A DNA stretch of 20,848 nt from Methylotenera sp. (GTDB taxonomy: Bacteria; Pseudomonadota; Gammaproteobacteria; Burkholderiales; Methylophilaceae): positions 1 to 20,848 of the forward strand of contig JACDEP010000019.1 in NCBI GenBank assembly GCA_013816325.1, read 5' to 3'. Of this stretch, positions 15,490 through 20,848 are shown one piece after another. Within the stretch, counting starts at the first letter, position 1; each line of letters starts with the position of its first letter. Under the pieces are notes generated by a model, which was given only the letters and a program-made list of their open reading frames with translations, was not told where the DNA came from and made no database searches. A program made the translations under genes and the position numbers.

Positions 15490-16248
15490 CTATTTGGATT
15501 TCGCCATTAGCATCGGCGTGAAATTACAGCGTACTTTTTCTAGATAAGCATTGGCTATCGCCAAGTCATTCAAATTATTGGGTAATTTACCGTTTACTAC
15601 GCTTTCAATATAAACGGCTTTATCCTTATCGGGGATTTGCAGTGCTTCGGGGAATTGGCAGGTGCCGTTGCGCATTTGTTCATATTTCGCATACATTTTT
15701 GCAGCTTCATTAGCGGTAATGCCTGCATCCGCGATGGGCTTAGCGTTGTATGCGGCATTCATGATATGGTTATTTTTAGCGGCAAGGTTCGTAGTTACAT
15801 GGGCAGCATTGTTTTGATGTTGCAAAGGCAACCATACCGCACCCGCTGTCATTAATATAAACAAGCTGGCTGCAATGCCATATGCTGCAGGTCTAGGCAA
15901 TAATCTATCTTTTTGCGTTTGCGCCAATATCAATGCGTGTGCAGCTTTTTTTGCATGGATGAAACTACCGCTATTTGGGTGGTTGATTTCCTGCTGCGCT
16001 GCATTGCGAGCGATGAGCACTATATGCTCAGCCAAAATACTCGGGTTAGCTGCACCGCATGCCTTAGCCTGCTCAATACAGAAAGCAATAAGCGCGTGGC
16101 TAGAGGCGTTTTCTTCAATATCGATGTGAATGCTCGGCGCATTCAACCAATCCTGCAGTACGTCAAACAAGCTTAGAATACGGCCCTGCGGCGTTTTGCT
16201 GGATTTCACCAGCATATGAATTAACCATTGTGAGTTAAAAATATCCAC
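15490..16248 (-). CDS. Membrane protein of unknown function; N-terminal half resembles a TetR ligand-binding domain
   Basis: I do not recognise a named family over the full 252 residues. Start is GTG 16248 (GGG eight bases upstream); ATG at codon 12 is an alternative. Residues about 19-110 read like a TetR_C domain: TPQGRILSLFDVLQDWLNAP, then ACGAANPSILAEHIVLIARN, AAQQE, and AKKAAHALI. The TetR protein at 14144 has LFDFIEEWVTSP, ANIQDADGLALQLSLLFEG, AVQAE and AKKAAKILI in the same order. No helix-turn-helix precedes it. A membrane segment follows at about 120-141, with basic residues before it, so the C-terminal ~110 residues should be periplasmic. That part is Ala-rich and has two Cys (197, 241) that could form a disulfide. 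It is the last gene after tlpA-like and hemJ (27-base gap), so it is probably co-transcribed. Confidence 0.82.
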   Translation of the reverse strand: MDIFNSQWLIHMLVKSSKTPQGRILSLFDVLQDWLNAPSIHIDIEENASSHALIAFCIEQAKACGAANPSILAEHIVLIARNAAQQEINHPNSGSFIHAKKAAHALILAQTQKDRLLPRPAAYGIAASLFILMTAGAVWLPLQHQNNAAHVTTNLAAKNNHIMNAAYNAKPIADAGITANEAAKMYAKYEQMRNGTCQFPEALQIPDKDKAVYIESVVNGKLPNNLNDLAIANAYLEKVRCNFTPMLMAKSK

Positions 16249-16275
16249 TATATACGCCCGCTTTTAAATATTGGA

Positions 16276-16686
16276 TTAGAACGGTTTTACTTCTACTAGG
16301 ATGACGATTGCAAACAGTAACAGCACTGGAAGTTCATTAAACCAGCGATACCATACATGGCTACGCTTGTTTTTATCTAACTTAAAGTCATGTATCAATT
16401 TACCGCAGTAAATATGGTAAGCCATCAGTATTGCTACTAATGTAATTTTAGCATGTAACCAACCGCCACTGATTCCATACCCTAACCATAGCCACAGTCC
16501 GAAACCAATAGCCAATACGGCCAGCGGTAACATGAAGCGATACAAACGGTATTCCATAATCTTCAATTGCTCCGATACCATGACATTGGTTGCAGTAGCA
16601 TGGTTTACAAATAACCTAGGTAGATAAAACAGTCCGGCAAACCAGCTTGTCACAAAGATAATATGGAAAGCTTTAACCCAAAGCAT
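16276..16686 (-). CDS. hemJ: Protoporphyrinogen IX oxidase HemJ (UPF0093/CopD-like)
   Basis: Inner-membrane protein of 136 residues that oxidises protoporphyrinogen IX to protoporphyrin IX, the step before iron insertion in heme synthesis. It has four hydrophobic segments (about 4-22, 51-71, 77-95, 117-133). Family marks are WVKAFHIIFVTSWFAGLFYL with His8, LPRLFV with Arg24, WLHAK (76-80), the YHIYCGKL helix, RSHVWYRWFNELPVLLL and the C-terminal VKPF. The ATG overlaps the stop codon of the upstream thioredoxin gene by one base (TAATG), so the two are translationally coupled. The heme product fits the cytochromes in the window. Confidence 0.93.
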   Translation of the reverse strand: MLWVKAFHIIFVTSWFAGLFYLPRLFVNHATATNVMVSEQLKIMEYRLYRFMLPLAVLAIGFGLWLWLGYGISGGWLHAKITLVAILMAYHIYCGKLIHDFKLDKNKRSHVWYRWFNELPVLLLFAIVILVEVKPF

Positions 16687-17186
16687 TATTTAGCAAGCTC
16701 GGTATTGAGTAATTGGCTTAATTTACTAAAATTCAGTTCACCGATGGTGCGTTGCAGGCGCTTGCCTTGATTATCAAAAATATAAGTGGTGGGCGTTAAG
16801 TTAATCCCACCAAATTTATTGGTGATTTCGGATAAACCATCATGCATGACAGGGAAGGGAAGTGCTTTCATTTTTGCGTAATTGAGTACCTGTGCAGGGG
16901 GATCGTAAGGCATGGCTACAGCCACTATCTCGAAGCCTTTTTTGTTATATTTTTTGTATACATTAACTAACTGTGGCATTTCTTTAATGCAGCCCGGGCA
17001 GTCAGTCGCCCAGAAATTAACCAGCACCACCTTGCCTTTTAAGTCTTCCATGGCGATCTTCTTGCCGTCGATGGTAGTGAACGTCACATTTGGGGCGCTA
17101 GGCTTATTATTTAACTGAAAGCCTAAAAATATAAGAAGGGCCGTAATAACAATCGGCAGCAGCGATTTTTTTAACGTAATGTTCAT
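16686..17186 (-). CDS. TlpA-like membrane-anchored thioredoxin-fold protein
   Basis: Periplasmic thiol-disulfide oxidoreductase of 166 residues, anchored by an N-terminal hydrophobic segment (about 8-24) that is either an uncleaved signal or an anchor. The thioredoxin/AhpC-TSA domain has NFWATDCPGCIKEMPQL with active-site Cys63 and Cys66 (CPGC), an inserted KGFEIVAVAMPYD region, and the cis-Pro site in LTPTTYIFD. TlpA/ResA-type proteins reduce disulfides, often of apocytochrome c or copper-site proteins. It leads an operon with hemJ (one-base overlap) and the unknown membrane protein, which has two periplasmic Cys that could be a substrate. The ribosome-binding site before ATG 17186 is weak. 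Confidence 0.92.
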   Translation of the reverse strand: MNITLKKSLLPIVITALLIFLGFQLNNKPSAPNVTFTTIDGKKIAMEDLKGKVVLVNFWATDCPGCIKEMPQLVNVYKKYNKKGFEIVAVAMPYDPPAQVLNYAKMKALPFPVMHDGLSEITNKFGGINLTPTTYIFDNQGKRLQRTIGELNFSKLSQLLNTELAK

Positions 17187-17315
17187 ATGTATAGTGTAAC
17201 TTTTTAAAATAAAAAATCCAAATACGAGCTTGAAATCAGTACGTATTGCACCATTTAAATACTACCCTGAAGCAATAACCATAAAGCCGTTACGCTTATT
17301 TGCTAGACTTGGGCA

Positions 17316-17324
17316 TGTTATAAT
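17316..17324 (+). promoter_or_regulatory. Extended -10 promoter of the DUF3683-type gene
   Basis: TGTTATAAT (TGn plus consensus TATAAT) lies 37 bases before the ATG at 17362; the -35 region is weak, as expected for an extended -10. The leader then holds a small hairpin (AATAGC at 17334-17339, GCTATT at 17343-17348), and no Shine-Dalgarno sequence precedes the ATG. Confidence 0.72.
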
Positions 17325-17361
17325 GGCATTTTTAATAGCAAAGCTATTTATCAAAAAATAA

Positions 17362-20300
17362 ATGAACGCACCTTTACCTAGCACTATCCTTCACGCAGAG
17401 CCTAAACCTGCAACACGTTTGCGCGAAATCCCTTACAACTACACCTCATTCTCAGACCGTGAAATCGTCATTCGATTCCTTGGCGAAGAAATCTGGAGCA
17501 TTCTAAATGAATTACGCGATGAGCGTAAAACAGGTCGTTCTGCTCGCATGTTGTTTGAGGTTTTAGGCGACCTATGGGTAGTAACGCGCAATCCTTACCT
17601 TCAAGATGACTTGCTGGAAAATCCTAAACGGCGGAAGGCGTTAATTGATGCGCTGCATCACCGTATTGCGGCGATTGATGAGCGCAGTGCCGGTAATGCT
17701 AAAGTAATTAAGTTGGTTGTGGCAGCGCGCCAAGCGATGACCAAGTTTGAAAATGACTTTAAGCAAACATGGAACTTACGTAAAAAAGCACTCGCTAAAT
17801 TTGCAAAAATTACCCGTAAAGATAATATTCAGTTCGATGGTTTAGCGCGCGTATCACACGTGACAGATGCGACCGATTGGCGCGTGGAATACCCGTTCGT
17901 GGTACTCAATCCAGATACGGAAAAAGAGATCGCGGCACTGGTAAAAGCCTGTATCGAATTAGGTCTTACGGTTATCCCACGTGGCGGCGGTACCGGGTAT
18001 ACCGGCGGTGCAGTGCCGCTCACCCCTTTGTCTGCGGTCATTAATACTGAGAAGTTAGACCATCACAGCGGCGTGCAAATGCGCACATTGCCGGGCGTGG
18101 CTAGGCAAGTAGCTACCATCGAATGTGGTGCCGGTGTAGTAACGCGACGTGCGATGGAAGCTGCAACTGATGCGGGTCTGGAGTTTGCCTGCGACCCAAC
18201 CAGTGCTGATGCGAGCTGTATAGGCGGCAACGTTGCCATGAATGCAGGTGGTAAAAAAGCCGTGCTATGGGGAACAGCCTTGGATAACTTGGCTTCATGG
18301 CGCATGGTCACCCCTGACGGTGATTGGATGGAAATTGAACGTCTAGACCATAACCTGGGGAAAATCCATGATATCGAGATAGCGCGCTTTAAAGTAAGCC
18401 GTTATGCGGAAGACATGCGCACCTTGCTGGCCGAACCGGAAATCCTAGCGATCAAAGGTCCTAGCTTCCGTAAAGTTGGCTTGGGTAAAGATGTGACAGA
18501 TAAATTCCTGTCAGGCTTGCCGGGGATACAGAAAGAGGGATGTGACGGGCTGATTACTTCCGCGACCTTCATTTTGCATCGCATGCCTAAGCATGTGCGT
18601 ACTATCGCCTTGGAGTTCTTTGGCAATGTATCACACGCGGTTCCGGCAATTGTTGAGATTAAAGATTACCTAGATGCCACTGGTAAAAAAGACCCGCTGG
18701 TGCTTATGGCAGGCTTGGAGCATATGGATGAGCGCTACATTAAGGCGGTAGGCTATGCGACTAAAGCCGCAAGACAGCAACGCCCCAAAATGGTATTGAT
18801 CGCTGACATCGCCTCTGATGATGAAAATGCTGTAGGCGAAGCCGCATCACATATTGTGCGCTTATGTAATGCTAGAAATGGCGAAGGTTTCATCGCAGTT
18901 TCTGCCGAAGCGCGTAAAAAATTCTGGCTGGATCGTGCTCGTACCGCGGCAATCGCTAAACACACCAATGCCTTTAAAATCAATGAAGACGTGGTGATTC
19001 CATTGCCACGCCTTGGTGATTATTCAGACGGTATTGAACGTATCAATATCGAGCTTTCAATCCGCAATAAATTGAAATTACTCGACGCGTTAAAAGAGTT
19101 TATGCAAGGCGATTTGCCATTGCAGGCTGATGAAGATGGCAACGCCGATGCGCAGATGGTGAAATCAAAACAAGAAATTGTGCTGAATTTGCTTGGAGGT
19201 TTGCGTGCCCGCTGGAGCTTGATACTTAATAACCTGGATGCCCCAGTTTCAATCTTGGGCAATGAAGGTGTAGCCTTGGCTCAATATGAAAACGTGTTCC
19301 GCGCCGTGCAGTCTTATGATCTGCGCGTGTCTTGGAAACGTGAACTCAAACGTCCGATGGCGGAAATTTTCGCCGGTCGTGAATACCAGAAGATATTGAG
19401 TCGCTGTGACGAGATACATAAAGCCGTGCTTAAAGGTCGCGTATTTATTGCGCTGCATATGCACGCTGGTGACGGCAACGTACATACCAATATCCCTGTA
19501 AACTCAGACGATTATGAGATGATGAAATCTGCCCATGAGGCTGTGTCGCGAGTAATGAGGTTAGCCAAGAGCCTAGATGGCGTGATTTCAGGTGAACATG
19601 GTATCGGTATTACCAAGATGGAATTCCTGGATGAAGAAACCATCTCTTTGTTTGCCAGCTATAAGGCTAAAGTCGACCCACATGGCCATTTCAACAAAGG
19701 TAAGCTCATGGCCGGTTCTGGCCTTGAGAATGCTTATACGCCGAGTTTCGGTCTGTTGGAACAAGAGTCCATTATCATGGAGGAGTCAGCCATAGGCGAG
19801 ATTGCGGATTCTATTAGTGATTGTTTGCGATGCGGTAAGTGTAAGCCGGTATGTACGACCCATGTACCGCGCGCTAATCTGCTGTACAGCCCACGTAATA
19901 AGATACTGGCCACTTCACTTTTGATTGAAGCATTCCTGTATGAAGAACAAACTCGCCGCGGTATCTCACTCAAGCATTTTGACGAGTTCAACGATGTGGC
20001 AGATCATTGTACGGTGTGTCATAAATGCTTGAATCCATGTCCGGTGGATATCGATTTTGGGGATGTATCTGTCGCCATGCGTAACTTCCTGCGCGAGCAA
20101 GGCAAAAAACAATTCAACCCGGGCACCGCACTGGGCATGGCTTTTCTGAATGTAAAAGACCCGGCAACTATCAAGTTGATGCGGACTTTTATGGTAACTA
20201 TCGGCTATAAGGCGCAAAACTTTGCTCATAGCCTCGCCAAGAAGTTCGGCATGCTGCGCGATAAATACCGGCCTCCTGCCACAGTAGGCAAGCCGGAAAT

Positions 20301-20848
20301 TAAGGCGCAGGTCATCCACTTCATCAATCGACCTATGCCCAAGAAAATGCCGACTAAAACATCACGCGCATTACTTGGCATTGAAGATAACAGCATGATC
20401 CCCGTGATCCGTAATCCACAAAAAGTGACGGAAGATTCTGAAGCAGTGTTCTATTTTCCAGGTTGCGGATCTGAGCGATTATTCTCTAACGTAGGCTTAG
20501 CTACGCAGGCCATGCTGTATGAAGTAGGGGCGATTACCGTCTTGCCACCCGGTTATTTGTGTTGTGGCTATCCGCAGACGTCGACTGGTAACCATGATAA
20601 AGGCCAGGAAATCACTGCAGATAACCGCGTGTTGTTCCACCGCGTGGCGAACACTTTAAATTACCTGGATATCAAGACCGTAATCGTTTCTTGTGGAACC
20701 TGTATGGATCAGCTACAAAAGTACGAGTTCGAGAAGATTTTCCCGGGCTGTCGTTTGCTGGATATCCATGAATATCTCATGGAAAAAGATGTGCGCTTGC
20801 AAGGAGTAAGTGGTACGCGCTATATGTATCATGACCCATGCCATAGCC
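17362..20848 (+). CDS. DUF3683-type fused FAD-linked oxidase / iron-sulfur oxidoreductase (3' end beyond window)
   Basis: Very large GlcD/GlcF-like fusion; 1162 codons are present and the frame is still open. After an N-terminal DUF3683-type region (about 1-160) comes a PCMH/VAO FAD domain: FVVLNPDTEKEIAALV and PRGGGTGYTGGAVP (206-219), then the FAD-oxidase C-terminal part with HMHAGDGNVHTN (699-710) and SGEHGIG (743-749). Next is a two-cluster ferredoxin domain: Cys 821, 824, 827, 831 and Cys 883, 886, 889, 893. The end has a CCG (heterodisulfide-reductase-like) domain with FPGCG (Cys1035), CCGYP (1067-1068) and SCGTC (1111, 1114), and begins a second HDPCH motif. Architecture predicts oxidation of a 2-hydroxyacid (lactate or glycolate type) with electrons passed through FeS clusters to quinone. 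The substrate is unknown. The ATG lacks a clear ribosome-binding site. Confidence 0.92.
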   Translation, partial: MNAPLPSTILHAEPKPATRLREIPYNYTSFSDREIVIRFLGEEIWSILNELRDERKTGRSARMLFEVLGDLWVVTRNPYLQDDLLENPKRRKALIDALHHRIAAIDERSAGNAKVIKLVVAARQAMTKFENDFKQTWNLRKKALAKFAKITRKDNIQFDGLARVSHVTDATDWRVEYPFVVLNPDTEKEIAALVKACIELGLTVIPRGGGTGYTGGAVPLTPLSAVINTEKLDHHSGVQMRTLPGVARQVATIECGAGVVTRRAMEAATDAGLEFACDPTSADASCIGGNVAMNAGGKKAVLWGTALDNLASWRMVTPDGDWMEIERLDHNLGKIHDIEIARFKVSRYAEDMRTLLAEPEILAIKGPSFRKVGLGKDVTDKFLSGLPGIQKEGCDGLITSATFILHRMPKHVRTIALEFFGNVSHAVPAIVEIKDYLDATGKKDPLVLMAGLEHMDERYIKAVGYATKAARQQRPKMVLIADIASDDENAVGEAASHIVRLCNARNGEGFIAVSAEARKKFWLDRARTAAIAKHTNAFKINEDVVIPLPRLGDYSDGIERINIELSIRNKLKLLDALKEFMQGDLPLQADEDGNADAQMVKSKQEIVLNLLGGLRARWSLILNNLDAPVSILGNEGVALAQYENVFRAVQSYDLRVSWKRELKRPMAEIFAGREYQKILSRCDEIHKAVLKGRVFIALHMHAGDGNVHTNIPVNSDDYEMMKSAHEAVSRVMRLAKSLDGVISGEHGIGITKMEFLDEETISLFASYKAKVDPHGHFNKGKLMAGSGLENAYTPSFGLLEQESIIMEESAIGEIADSISDCLRCGKCKPVCTTHVPRANLLYSPRNKILATSLLIEAFLYEEQTRRGISLKHFDEFNDVADHCTVCHKCLNPCPVDIDFGDVSVAMRNFLREQGKKQFNPGTALGMAFLNVKDPATIKLMRTFMVTIGYKAQNFAHSLAKKFGMLRDKYRPPATVGKPEIKAQVIHFINRPMPKKMPTKTSRALLGIEDNSMIPVIRNPQKVTEDSEAVFYFPGCGSERLFSNVGLATQAMLYEVGAITVLPPGYLCCGYPQTSTGNHDKGQEITADNRVLFHRVANTLNYLDIKTVIVSCGTCMDQLQKYEFEKIFPGCRLLDIHEYLMEKDVRLQGVSGTRYMYHDPCHS

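Noticed and set aside
17829..20319. Many minus-strand open frames right of 17800
   Set aside because: All are antisense to the continuous plus-strand FAD/FeS gene, whose motifs appear in order.

Overview
The window looks like a chromosomal segment of a Gram-negative betaproteobacterium. The family Methylophilaceae is a reasonable guess, made from gene style only: ornithine-lipid genes, a SlyB-type lipoprotein, a HemJ/TlpA pair, an alanine-rich diheme c5-type cytochrome and a very large DUF3683-type FAD/FeS oxidoreductase. No rRNA or other phylogenetic marker is present, so the taxon is an inference.

Left part (1-8725), accessory in character. A phosphoketolase gene (3' end outside the window) overlaps an acetate kinase gene on the minus strand. 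Together they would convert a sugar phosphate through acetyl phosphate to acetate plus ATP. Next come a P1B-type copper/silver ATPase with YHS and metal-binding N-terminal modules, and a secreted Met-rich DUF305 protein, which form a metal-tolerance pair. Then follow remains of a type I secretion locus: the last ~40 codons of a HlyD-type adaptor, and a TolC-type outer membrane factor broken by one frameshift at a T-run. A REP-associated tyrosine transposase fragment with an internal deletion and a perfect 10-bp inverted repeat complete this part. The section ends at the CCA end of a tRNA-Arg(CCG) gene, a typical genomic-island edge.

Middle part (8726-13010), housekeeping in character. After the tRNA come a membrane-anchored cytochrome with two nearly identical c5-type heme domains and a clear terminator, then apaH. 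Facing apaH is the olsB-olsA ornithine lipid operon, and behind it, across a strong hairpin terminator, a SlyB-like lipoprotein.

Right part (13054-20848). A PfkB-family (adenosine-kinase-like) kinase and a TetR regulator lie on the minus strand. The regulator is divergent from a secreted SRPBCC protein, and a 9-2-9 palindrome between them is the likely operator. A minus-strand operon follows in the order tlpA-like thioredoxin, hemJ, and an unrecognised membrane protein. That protein's cytoplasmic half resembles a TetR ligand-binding domain without any DNA-binding domain, and I consider it the most novel item here. A plus-strand gene with an extended -10 promoter encodes the DUF3683-type GlcD/GlcF-like fusion, which runs off the right edge.

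No CRISPR array, prophage, integrase or complete insertion sequence was seen.
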